Positions 6,046 to 13,306 of a DNA stretch of 18,259 nt are shown here, piece after piece. The notes under the pieces are model-generated. The model was not told the DNA's origin, did not search any database, and saw nothing but the letters and a program-made list of their open reading frames with translations. The position numbers were made by a program, and so were the translations under genes. Every line of letters begins with the position of its first letter. Position 1 is the stretch's first letter. Source of the stretch: an uncultured Solirubrobacteraceae bacterium (lineage in GTDB: Bacteria; Actinomycetota; Thermoleophilia; Solirubrobacterales; Solirubrobacteraceae); the NCBI GenBank assembly GCA_955652345.1, contig CATPBV010000148.1, positions 1-18,259 on the forward strand, given 5' to 3'.

Positions 6046-6849
6046 TCAGGGAGCGCCGACCCGTGTCACGCACAGCGCGCCCAGCCGCGCCCCGAGTGCT
6101 GCCGCCTCATTTACCGAGTGGCCGCGGGACAGCCCCAGCGTGAACCCGGCGGCGAACGAGTCCCCGCAGCCGTAGGAATCGCGTGGCGGGCCCGGCGGCG
6201 CCGCCGCCCGCCAGCTGCCTTCTGATGCACCCCACCAGCGGCCCCCGGCGCCTCCCTCGGTCGCGACGAGCAGCGCGGCTCGGCCGGCGAGGCGACCCGC
6301 CCACTCGCGCTCGTCGTCGTCGGCGGCGCTGAACACGAGGGCGTCGATCGCGGTGTCGCTGTCCGCTAGTGCGCCACGGGCCCGCGGCGAGGCCACCAGC
6401 ACGCGCGCTCGCGCCCTGGTCAGCCGCAGCGCGGCGGCGTCCCCCGCCGTGAAGTAAGCACCATCGGCGCCATCCAGCCGCTCCCACGGCAGCCGGTCCG
6501 AGGCGCGAGGCTCCAGGCGCTCGCCGATCGTGACGATCGTCCGCTCGCCCGCGCCGGTCAGCAGGGTTACCGCACGACGGGTCGGCTGCTCGCGCCAGGC
6601 GACATTCAGCCGGATGCCATGCTCGGTGAGCTGCGCGGCTGCCGCCTCGCCATCAGCATCGCGCCCGAGCGCGCAGAAGAAGTCCACCTCGGCGCCCTGC
6701 TCGGCGAGCACCGCGGCAGCCACCCCACCACCGCCGGCCGCGCGGGTGATCGCGCCGTCGGCGTGGGCAATTTGCCCCTCCTCGGGGAGCCGGTCCAGCG
6801 GGATGAAGTCCACCCACTCGACGTGGCCAACGACCGCGATCCTCGTCAT
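6046..6849 (-). CDS. PfkB-family carbohydrate/nucleoside kinase
   Basis: A 267-residue ribokinase-like kinase that would transfer phosphate from ATP to a sugar or nucleoside hydroxyl. The start is IAVVGHVEWVDFIPLDRLPEEG, typical of the first strand and lid. Residues about 38-66 (AAGGGGVAAAVLAEQGAEVDFFCALGRDADG region) match PfkB signature 1. DSYGCGDSFAAGF (224-236) is signature 2, with Asp230 as the catalytic base. The usual DTxGAGD is here DSYGCGD, a conservative change. ATG 6849 was chosen because the family N-terminus begins there; the 39 upstream codons in frame lie in the divergent promoter region. It is a little shorter than many members (about 300). The exact substrate cannot be named. 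It is divergent from purC across an 88-bp gap holding a perfect inverted repeat. Confidence 0.85.
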   Translation of the reverse strand: MTRIAVVGHVEWVDFIPLDRLPEEGQIAHADGAITRAAGGGGVAAAVLAEQGAEVDFFCALGRDADGEAAAAQLTEHGIRLNVAWREQPTRRAVTLLTGAGERTIVTIGERLEPRASDRLPWERLDGADGAYFTAGDAAALRLTRARARVLVASPRARGALADSDTAIDALVFSAADDDEREWAGRLAGRAALLVATEGGAGGRWWGASEGSWRAAAPPGPPRDSYGCGDSFAAGFTLGLSRGHSVNEAAALGARLGALCVTRVGAP

Positions 6850-6860
6850 GCGGACGAACT

Positions 6861-6899
6861 TTGGCGATTCCTTGTCGCATGTGTCTACGAAATCGCCAA
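6861..6899. promoter_or_regulatory. 9+9 bp perfect inverted repeat between divergent pfkB and purC
   Basis: TTGGCGATT (6861-6869) and AATCGCCAA (6891-6899) are exact reverse complements separated by 21 bp, so the arm centres are 30 bp apart, close to three helical turns. The right arm sits at about -40 relative to the proposed purC start site. It could be an operator for a regulator of purC and/or pfkB. The arms do not look like the Bacillus PurR box. Confidence 0.45.
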
Positions 6900-6924
6900 T
6901 CCCCGGACCGTCGTGGCCGGCCGC

Positions 6925-6930
6925 TAGCAT
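6925..6930 (+). promoter_or_regulatory. Candidate -10 box of a leaderless purC promoter
   Basis: TAGCAT ends 7 bp before the purC GTG. A transcript from this box would start at or next to the GTG, and no Shine-Dalgarno is present, consistent with leaderless initiation. No recognisable -35 hexamer at 17 bp spacing. Confidence 0.4.
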
Positions 6931-6937
6931 CGACCCC

Positions 6938-7819
6938 GTGAGCGCCCTCGCCGACCTTCCCCGCATCGCCTCCGGGAAGGTGCGCGAGATCTACGACCTC
7001 GGCGACCAACTGCTGCTCGTCGCCTCCGACCGGATTTCGACTTACGACGTCGTCCATCCGACCGCGATCGCCGACAAAGGGGCCGTCCTCACCGGGCTCT
7101 CGACCTTCTGGTTCGAGCGCACGAAAGACATCGTCCCCAACCATCTGATCTCCGTGACAGACGGCGTGCCCGAGGAGGCGCGGGGCCGCGCGATGGTCGT
7201 CCGCAAGCTCGAGATGCTCCCGATCGAATGCGTCGTGCGGGGCTACCTGAGCGGCTCTGGGTGGAAGGACTACCAGCGCACCGGCCAGGTCTGCGGGATT
7301 GCGGTTGAGTCCGGCCTGAACGAGTCAGATCGGCTCCCCGAGCCGATATTCACGCCGGCGACCAAGGCCCTCGAGGGCCACGACGAGAACATCGACTTCG
7401 ACCGGGCGGTGGAGATCGTCGGCGATCGCGAGCTCACCGAGCGCGCCCGCCAGGTTTCGATCGCGCTGTACGAGCATGCCGCCGAGCACGCCCGCCAGCG
7501 CGGAATCATCCTCGCGGACACCAAGTTCGAGCTGGGACTCGACTCGAACGGCAGGCTTACCGTGGGAGACGAGGTCTGCACGCCTGACTCCTCGCGCTTC
7601 TGGCCGGCCGATCAGTACGAGCCAGGCCGAGGGCAGCCGAGCTTCGACAAGCAATTCGTGCGCGATTGGGCCTCATCGACCGGCTGGGACCGCACGCCGC
7701 CCGCCCCGGCGATTCCCGAGGCCGTCGTCCAGCGCACGCGCGCCAAGTACCGCGAGGCGTACGAGCGGGTCACCGGCGAGCCGTTCTCGGCATGGCTGGA
7801 GCGCACCGGCGCCCGATGA
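6938..7819 (+). CDS. purC: Phosphoribosylaminoimidazole-succinocarboxamide synthase (SAICAR synthetase)
   Basis: PurC condenses CAIR with aspartate using ATP to give SAICAR, the substrate of PurB. The 293-residue product shows the family landmarks: SGKVREIYDLGDQLLLVASDR near the N-terminus (ATP-binding strand region), LPIECVVRGYLSGSGWKDY at about 94-112 (signature 1), FTPATKALEGHDENI, and ILADTKFELG (signature 2). Length fits the eukaryote/actinobacterial-style longer form rather than the 237-residue E. coli enzyme. The start is GTG 6938; upstream in-frame codons run into the promoter region and do not resemble PurC. It is the first gene of the purCSQLF block and overlaps purS by 4 bp (ATGA), so the block is probably one transcript from the divergent promoter region. 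Confidence 0.96.
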   Translation: MSALADLPRIASGKVREIYDLGDQLLLVASDRISTYDVVHPTAIADKGAVLTGLSTFWFERTKDIVPNHLISVTDGVPEEARGRAMVVRKLEMLPIECVVRGYLSGSGWKDYQRTGQVCGIAVESGLNESDRLPEPIFTPATKALEGHDENIDFDRAVEIVGDRELTERARQVSIALYEHAAEHARQRGIILADTKFELGLDSNGRLTVGDEVCTPDSSRFWPADQYEPGRGQPSFDKQFVRDWASSTGWDRTPPAPAIPEAVVQRTRAKYREAYERVTGEPFSAWLERTGAR

Positions 7820-8046
7820 GGGCCCGGGTCCTGGTCAGGCCGAAGGCAGGGATCCTCGACCCACAGGGGCAGGCGGTCGAGCGGGCGCTTCCCGCGCTTG
7901 GCTTCACGGGCGTCAGCAATGTCCACGTCGGCCGCCTGATCGAGCTCGACGTCGAGGACCCGGCACAGCTGCCACAGATGTGCGAGGCGCTTCTCGCAAA
8001 CCCACTGATCGAGGACTATGAGATCGTCGCGGATGGGCCGTCGTGA
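7816..8046 (+). CDS. purS: Phosphoribosylformylglycinamidine synthase, PurS subunit
   Basis: A 76-residue PurS, the small bridging subunit that joins PurQ and small-type PurL in the FGAM synthase complex, which converts FGAR, ATP and glutamine to FGAM. It begins with RVLVRPKAGILDPQGQAVERAL, followed by GFTGVSNVHVGRLIELDV and a C-terminal helix with LANPLIEDYEIV, which is the standard PurS fold order. The start ATG overlaps the purC stop (ATGA) and the stop overlaps the purQ GTG (GTGA), so all three are translationally coupled. The presence of purS fits the 717-residue PurL, since large fused PurL enzymes do not need it. Confidence 0.94.
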   Translation: MRARVLVRPKAGILDPQGQAVERALPALGFTGVSNVHVGRLIELDVEDPAQLPQMCEALLANPLIEDYEIVADGPS

Positions 8047-8723
8047 AGTTCGGGGTCGTCCGCTTCCCGGGATCGTGCGACGACGTCGACGCCCTGCGAG
8101 CCGCCGAGCTGGTGGGCGAGGCGGAGCTGCTTTGGCACGCGGACAGGGATCTGCACGGAGTCGACGCGGTGATCGTCCCCGGCGGTTTCTCCTACGGCGA
8201 CTACCTGCGGGCGGGCGCCATCGCACGGTTTGCGCCGGTCATGGAGTCGGTCGCGGAGTTCGCCCGAGAGGGAGGGCTCGTACTTGGGATCTGTAACGGC
8301 TTTCAGGTGCTGTGCGAGGCGCGCCTGCTTCCAGGCGCGCTGCTGCCGAACGTCTCGCTGCGCTTCGTCTTTCGCCAGGTCGAGCTCGCGGTGGCCCGGG
8401 CCGAGGGTCCGTTCACAGGCGCTTGCGAGCCCGGCGAGCGCCTCTCGATCCCGGTGAAGCACACCACCGGCCGCTTCTACGCGCCGGACGACCAGTTGGA
8501 CGCACTCGACGCCTCCGGCCAGGTCCTGCTCCGCTATGCGCCGGGCCACAACCCGAACGGATCGTTGCGCGACATCGCGGGCATCTGTAACGAGCAGGGC
8601 AACGTCCTCGGGCTGATGCCGCATCCCGAGCACGCCGTCGACCCGTTGACTGGCTCAATCGACGGCCTCAAGATCTTCGCCTCGATGCGCGTCCACCTCG
8701 ATGACCGCGTTCTCGCCTTCTAG
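8043..8723 (+). CDS. purQ: Phosphoribosylformylglycinamidine synthase, PurQ glutamine amidotransferase subunit
   Basis: PurQ hydrolyses glutamine and feeds ammonia to PurL. The 226-residue product begins FGVVRFPGSCDD, has VPGGFSYGDYLRAGAIA, the nucleophile Cys84 in GICNGFQVL, and His194/Glu196 in LMPHPEHAVD. These complete the class I glutaminase triad. APGHNPNGS and the FVFRQVEL segment are also typical. The start is GTG 8043, overlapping purS by 4 bp. Its 3' end overlaps purL by 23 bp. Confidence 0.96.
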   Translation: MKFGVVRFPGSCDDVDALRAAELVGEAELLWHADRDLHGVDAVIVPGGFSYGDYLRAGAIARFAPVMESVAEFAREGGLVLGICNGFQVLCEARLLPGALLPNVSLRFVFRQVELAVARAEGPFTGACEPGERLSIPVKHTTGRFYAPDDQLDALDASGQVLLRYAPGHNPNGSLRDIAGICNEQGNVLGLMPHPEHAVDPLTGSIDGLKIFASMRVHLDDRVLAF

Positions 8724-10854
8724 AAAGCACCGCGCTCTCGGTCTTACGGACTCCGAGTACGAGCTGATCGTCGAGCTCCTCGGCCGCGAGCCAAATGATG
8801 TCGAGCTGGCGATGCTCTCGCTGATGTGGTCCGAGCACTGCGCCTACAAGCACTCGCGAAAGCTGCTCCGCCGCCTACCCACCACCGGTCCGCACGTGCT
8901 GCTGGGTCCGGGTGAGAACGCCGGTGCCGTCGATGTCGGCGGCGGGCTGGCCGTCGCCTTCAAGGTCGAGTCCCACAACCATCCGAGCGCCGTCGAGCCT
9001 TTCCAGGGCGCCGCGACCGGAGTCGGCGGGATCCTGCGCGATGTGTTTGCGGTCGGCGCGCGGCCGATAGCGGTCCTCGACTCACTCCGCTTCGGCGAGC
9101 CGATCACGTCAGACCGCTCGCGCTATCTGCTCGAGCGAGCGGTGGCCGGAATCGGCCACTACGGCAACTCGATCGGCGTGCCGACGGTCGGCGGCGAGAT
9201 CTACTTCGAGCAGAGCTACGAGCAGAACTGCCTGATCAATGCGATGTGCCTCGGCCTGGCCCCGCGCGAGCGCCTGATTCGCAGCGCGGCGGCCGGACCC
9301 GGCAACGTGGTGGTGCTGCTTGGGGCGCTGACCGGGCGCGATGGCATTGGCGGCGCGTCGGTGCTCGCCAGCGCCGAGCTCGGCGATGGCGACGAAGCCA
9401 AGCGACCGTCGGTGCAGATCGGCGACCCGTTCAGTGAAAAGAAGCTGATGGAGTGCTGCCTGGAGCTGCTCGACCGAGATCTGCTCGTCTCACTTCAGGA
9501 CCTCGGTGCAGCCGGCCTCACATCTGCCGCCTCCGAGATGGCGAGCAAGGGCGGGGTCGGCCTCGACATCGACGTATCTGGGGTACCGCTCCGCGAGCCG
9601 GGAATGGAGCCGTTCGAGATCATGGTCTCGGAGTCTCAGGAGCGGATGCTGTGCGTGGTCGAGCCCGAGCGGGTCGGCGACGTGGTCGAGGTCTGCGGGC
9701 GGTGGGAGACGCTCGCAACTCAGATCGGATCGGTAATCGATGGCGAGCTGGTCAGGGTGCTGGACAACGGATCGGCGGTGGCGGAGCTGCCGGTCTCGGT
9801 GCTTGTCGACGATTGTCCGCTATACGACATCGCGCCCGAGCCGCCCGCCAAGCCCGTGTACGCGTCGCCTCCGGCGGCCCTCGCCGGGACTGAGTCGCCT
9901 GCCGAGCTCCTGCTGGCACTGCTCAGCTCGCCGAACATCTGCTCCCGCCGGCCCGTGTTCGAGCAATACGACCCGGTCGTGCAGTCCCGCACGGTTCGCC
10001 GCCCGCAGGAGGCCGACGCCGCGGTGCTCCAGCTGCCGGGCGGTAGCGCGATCGCGGTCTCGATCGACGGCAACGGCCGACGTGTCGCCTGCGATCCCCG
10101 GGCGGGGGCGGCGGAGGCCGTCTACGAATGCGCCGCGAACCTTGCGTGTGTCGGTGCCGAGCCGCTTGGCCTAACCAACTGCCTGAACTTCGGCAATCCC
10201 GAGAAGCCACACGTCGCATGGCAGCTGACCGAGGCGGTCGAGGGTCTCGCGCGCGCGTGCGAGGAGCTGGGCATCCCGATCGTCGGCGGCAACGTCTCGC
10301 TATACAACGAGGCTCCCAACGGGCCGATCTTCCCCACGCCCGTCGTCGGAATCGTGGGCTCGCTGCCAGATGCTGCTCGCGCCGGACGGAGTGGGTTCGC
10401 GAGCAGCGGCGACGCGATCGCTCTGGTCGGGCCGTTCGAGCCTTCGCTCACCGGCTCGGAGCTGGCCAAGCTCCGTGGCGTTTCGCCTACGGGTCCCCTG
10501 CCGGCGATCGACCCGACGGCGGTCCGGGCCGCGCACGACGCCGTCCGCGAAGGTATTCGGACTGCCGTCTTCCACAGTGCGCACGACATCTCCGAGGGTG
10601 GTGTGGCGGTCGCGCTGGCAGAGTGCTGCATCGCGGGTGGGGTCGGCGCCACCGTGCAGCTGCCTGAGGGCATCGACCCGTTCGCCGAAGCGCCCGGACG
10701 GGCGTTCGTCGTCTCCGGTCCGCCGTCAGCCCTCGCCGGCTTCACGGTAATCGGCGAGGTGGGCGGCGACGCGCTCGAGATCGCCGGCCAACTGAAGCTC
10801 GCAGTTTCCGCGATGCGCGAGGGGTACGACGGGGTACTGGCGGAAGTGCTCTAA
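8701..10854 (+). CDS. purL: Phosphoribosylformylglycinamidine synthase, PurL synthetase subunit (small type)
   Basis: PurL uses ATP to activate FGAR and adds ammonia from PurQ to give FGAM. The 717-residue length is that of the small PurL that works with PurS and PurQ. Visible motifs: MWSEHCAYKHSR (43-54, catalytic His46), FKVESHNHPSAVEPFQGAATGVGG (nucleotide and Mg2+ binding, about 87-110), DLGAAGLTSAASEMASKGG and SESQERML in the first half, and in the second half the repeated AIRS-like fold with NCLNFGNPEKP, VGGNVSLYNE and HDISEGGVAVALAE. The protein appears complete. The start ATG 8701 lies within the end of purQ; it lacks a clear Shine-Dalgarno but homology begins only a few residues later, so translation probably depends on coupling to purQ. 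Confidence 0.96.
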   Translation: MTAFSPSRKHRALGLTDSEYELIVELLGREPNDVELAMLSLMWSEHCAYKHSRKLLRRLPTTGPHVLLGPGENAGAVDVGGGLAVAFKVESHNHPSAVEPFQGAATGVGGILRDVFAVGARPIAVLDSLRFGEPITSDRSRYLLERAVAGIGHYGNSIGVPTVGGEIYFEQSYEQNCLINAMCLGLAPRERLIRSAAAGPGNVVVLLGALTGRDGIGGASVLASAELGDGDEAKRPSVQIGDPFSEKKLMECCLELLDRDLLVSLQDLGAAGLTSAASEMASKGGVGLDIDVSGVPLREPGMEPFEIMVSESQERMLCVVEPERVGDVVEVCGRWETLATQIGSVIDGELVRVLDNGSAVAELPVSVLVDDCPLYDIAPEPPAKPVYASPPAALAGTESPAELLLALLSSPNICSRRPVFEQYDPVVQSRTVRRPQEADAAVLQLPGGSAIAVSIDGNGRRVACDPRAGAAEAVYECAANLACVGAEPLGLTNCLNFGNPEKPHVAWQLTEAVEGLARACEELGIPIVGGNVSLYNEAPNGPIFPTPVVGIVGSLPDAARAGRSGFASSGDAIALVGPFEPSLTGSELAKLRGVSPTGPLPAIDPTAVRAAHDAVREGIRTAVFHSAHDISEGGVAVALAECCIAGGVGATVQLPEGIDPFAEAPGRAFVVSGPPSALAGFTVIGEVGGDALEIAGQLKLAVSAMREGYDGVLAEVL

Positions 10855-10914
10855 CGCCGCTGCTAGCCTCAGATTGGGGTCCGCCGAGGGCTCCGGCATG
10901 CTCCGCGGAAGGCA

Positions 10915-12450
10915 ATGCCTCCTTTCAATGATCACCGAGATGGTCCGCGCGACGAGTGCGGTGTCTTTGGCATCTACGCCCCTGGACACGACGTCGCCCG
11001 CGTCGCCTACTTTGGCCTGTTCGCGCTCCAGCACCGGGGCCAGGAGTCGGCAGGGATCGCTACCGCGCCACGCGGCGGCGGAATCATGGCCATCCGCGAC
11101 CAGGGGCTCGTGGCGCAGGTGTTCGACGAGCACAAGCTCCGCTCGCTGCTCGGTGACATGGCGATCGGTCACGTCCGCTACTCGACCACCGGGTCCTCGC
11201 AGTGGGAGAACGCCCAGCCGATCGTCCGCGACGACCGCCGGACGCTCGCGCTCGCGCACAACGGCAACCTGATCAACGCCGTCGAGCTCCACGCCGAGCT
11301 TCGCGGGCGCGAGATCCCGTTCAGCTCGACCTCTGACTCGGAGATCATCGCGGCGCTGCTCGCGACCCACCCCGCTGAGCGGATCGAGGACGCGGTTGCG
11401 GAGGTGCTGCCGCGGCTGAAGGGGGCGTTCTCGACGGTCGTTATGACCGACGAGGCGGTCGTCGCCTTCCGCGACCCCCACGGCCTCAGGCCACTTGCGC
11501 TCGGGGTGATCGAAGACGAGCATTCGGGCCAGGCGGCGTACTGCGTTGCAAGCGAGTCCTGCGCATTCGACCTGATTGGGGCGCGCTACCTGCGCGAGGT
11601 CCAGCCCGGCGAGGTCGTGACGCTCCCCGATCGCGGGATCCAGACGCGGCTGGTCTCGGGCTCAGAGCGCCATGCGTTCTGCGTGTTCGAGTACATCTAC
11701 TTTGCGCGGCCCGATTCGCGAATGGGGGGCACCGTCCTCCAGGTGGCGCGCGCCCGGATGGGCGAGATCCTGTGGCGCGAGGCGCCGGTGGAGGCCGACG
11801 TGGTGATCCCCGTGCCCGACTCCGGCAATGCTGCGGCCCGCGGCCTCGCCCGCGCCTCTGGCCTGCCGCAGGACGACGGCTTCATCAAGAACCGCTACGT
11901 GGCGCGCACCTTCATCCAGCCCGGCCAGGAGCTCCGCCGGCACGGACTGCGCCTGAAGTTCAACCCGCTCCCGGAGGTCGTCGCCGGCAAGCGCCTGGTG
12001 GTGGTAGACGATTCGATCGTCCGCGGGAACACGACGCGCCAGATCGTCGCGATGCTGCGGCACTCGGGCGCCGCGGAGGTTCACCTGCGGATCTCGGCGC
12101 CACCGATCAAGCATCCCTGCCACTACGGCATCGACATGTCGACGCGCGAGGAGATGATCGCCCACGGCCGCAGCGTCGAGCAGGTCGCCACCGAGCTCGG
12201 TGCCGACTCGCTGCACTACCTCTCGCTCGAAGGTGTCTATGAAGCCATCGGCGCCACCCGTGCCGAGCACTGCGACGCGTGCTTCAGTGGCGACTATCCG
12301 CTCGCCGGAACCGAGGGCGCCAACGGCAAGTATGCGTTTGAGGCTGCCCGGGCATCTGTCCAGCTCCCCCCGCACGCCATGAACGGCCTGCAAGGGGAGC
12401 TGGCCAGACGTCCCGGTCGGCCGGAGAGCCCCGTTCGCATTCCCGAGTAA
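10915..12450 (+). CDS. purF: Amidophosphoribosyltransferase (glutamine PRPP amidotransferase)
   Basis: PurF makes phosphoribosylamine from PRPP and glutamine, the first committed step of purine synthesis. The 511-residue product has a short propeptide before DECGVFGIY; Cys15 would become the N-terminal nucleophile after cleavage. The glutaminase domain shows LFALQHRGQESAGIA, GHVRYSTTG and LAHNGNLIN. The PRPP loop is VVVDDSIVRGNTT (362-374). Cys256, Cys402, Cys453 and Cys456 occupy the positions of the four cluster ligands of the Bacillus enzyme, so it should be the oxygen-sensitive [4Fe-4S] type. GGAAGG (10907-10912) lies close to the ATG as ribosome binding site. The 60-bp gap after purL contains TAGCCT (10864-10869), a possible extra -10 box. 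Confidence 0.96.
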   Translation: MPPFNDHRDGPRDECGVFGIYAPGHDVARVAYFGLFALQHRGQESAGIATAPRGGGIMAIRDQGLVAQVFDEHKLRSLLGDMAIGHVRYSTTGSSQWENAQPIVRDDRRTLALAHNGNLINAVELHAELRGREIPFSSTSDSEIIAALLATHPAERIEDAVAEVLPRLKGAFSTVVMTDEAVVAFRDPHGLRPLALGVIEDEHSGQAAYCVASESCAFDLIGARYLREVQPGEVVTLPDRGIQTRLVSGSERHAFCVFEYIYFARPDSRMGGTVLQVARARMGEILWREAPVEADVVIPVPDSGNAAARGLARASGLPQDDGFIKNRYVARTFIQPGQELRRHGLRLKFNPLPEVVAGKRLVVVDDSIVRGNTTRQIVAMLRHSGAAEVHLRISAPPIKHPCHYGIDMSTREEMIAHGRSVEQVATELGADSLHYLSLEGVYEAIGATRAEHCDACFSGDYPLAGTEGANGKYAFEAARASVQLPPHAMNGLQGELARRPGRPESPVRIPE

Positions 12451-12454
12451 GGCA

Positions 12455-12480
12455 GCCGCGGCAAGCGGCCCGTGTCGGGC
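12455..12480 (+). terminator. Overlapping GC-rich hairpins after purF
   Basis: GCCGC-GGCAA-GCGGC (12455-12469) overlaps GCCCG-TGT-CGGGC (12468-12480), immediately after the purF stop at 12450. No T tract follows. It may end or attenuate the purCSQLF transcript, but GC-rich DNA forms such stems by chance. Confidence 0.3.
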
Positions 12481-12518
12481 TCGCGCCGAGGTTCCGGCAG
12501 CTTTGAAAGACTCGTTCG

Positions 12519-13256
12519 ATGCCAGACGATCACTTCGGCGAGCCCGTAGCGGCGGGGTACGACGAGTCGGAGGCCGACATGTTCGCGCCGCCGGTCGTCG
12601 AGCCTGCTGTCGACTTCCTTGCCGACCTGGCGGGTGATGGTGCCGCGCTTGAGCTCGGGATTGGCACCGGCCGCATCGCGTTGCCCCTCGCGCAGCGCGG
12701 TGTTCGCGTGCACGGTATCGACCTGTCTGAGGCGATGGTGGCCAGACTTCGAGCTAAGCCGGGCGGCGCTGATGTCGGCGTGACAATCGGCGATTTCGCC
12801 ACGACCAAGGTCGACGGCACGTTCTCGGTCGCTTACCTCGTGTTCAACACGATCATGAACCTGACCACGATGGACGAGCAGATCGCGTGCTTCCAGAACG
12901 TCGCGGCGCACCTCGAGCCACGCGGATGCTTCGTGATCGAGGTGCGGGTCCCGGCGCTCCAGCGGCTCCCGCCTGGTGAAACCGTCCGCGCGTTTTCGAT
13001 CAGTCCTGACTATCTCGGGTTCGATGAGTACGACGTTGTGTCGCAGGGCCAGATCTCCCATCACTACGAGGTGGTCGACGGGCGTCTCGAGCTCCATTCT
13101 GTGCCATTCCGCTACGTGTGGCCCTCGGAGCTCGACCTGATGGCACGGCTCTCCGGGATGCGGCTGGTCGAGCGCTGGAGCAGCTGGAACCGCGAGTCGT
13201 TCACGAGCGAGAGCAACGGACACGTGTCGGTCTGGGAGAAGGTCACCGACCGGTAA
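12519..13256 (+). CDS. Class I SAM-dependent methyltransferase
   Basis: A 245-residue soluble methyltransferase. Motif I is ALELGIGTGRIALPLA (43-58), the SAM-binding glycine loop. The acidic residue after strand beta2 is Asp68 in VHGIDLSEAMVARL. IGDFATTKVDGTFSVAYLVFNTIMNL (about 90-115) holds the motif II/III region and HLEPRGCFVIEV is the post-motif. The C-terminal half (HHYEVVDGRLELHS, RYVWPSELDLMARLSGM) is typical of small-molecule methyltransferases with an extra beta sheet. The start is ATG 12519 with no strong ribosome binding site. The substrate cannot be inferred. It lies between purF and recQ, where purM is often found in related clusters, and is followed by a strong hairpin, so it is probably not part of a purine enzyme complex. 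Confidence 0.87.
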   Translation: MPDDHFGEPVAAGYDESEADMFAPPVVEPAVDFLADLAGDGAALELGIGTGRIALPLAQRGVRVHGIDLSEAMVARLRAKPGGADVGVTIGDFATTKVDGTFSVAYLVFNTIMNLTTMDEQIACFQNVAAHLEPRGCFVIEVRVPALQRLPPGETVRAFSISPDYLGFDEYDVVSQGQISHHYEVVDGRLELHSVPFRYVWPSELDLMARLSGMRLVERWSSWNRESFTSESNGHVSVWEKVTDR

Positions 13257-13265
13257 GGCCGCAAG

Positions 13266-13281
13266 CCCGGCAGGCGCCGGG
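13266..13281 (+). terminator. Hairpin between methyltransferase and recQ
   Basis: CCCGGC-AGGC-GCCGGG is a perfect 6-bp all-GC stem with a 4-base loop, starting 9 bp after the methyltransferase stop. No T tract. It suggests that the methyltransferase transcript ends here and that recQ is transcribed separately. Confidence 0.4.
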
Positions 13282-13289
13282 AGCGGCGC

Positions 13290-13295
13290 TATCGT
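13290..13295 (+). promoter_or_regulatory. Candidate -10 box for recQ-purN-purH transcription
   Basis: TATCGT lies 11 bp before the recQ ATG, giving a leader of only about 5 bases and no room for a Shine-Dalgarno. The arrangement resembles that seen before purC and the antitoxin. No clear -35 box. Confidence 0.35.
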
Positions 13296-13306
13296 CGTCC
13301 GCCCTC

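Noticed and set aside
6850..6937. Bacillus-type PurR box before purC
   Set aside because: CGAA tetramers occur near 6854 and 6888 but are not in the inverted, 16-17 bp spaced arrangement required.
13118..13306. Upstream extension of RecQ
   Set aside because: It overlaps the methyltransferase 3' end and a hairpin, and RecQ similarity starts at the ATG at 13307.
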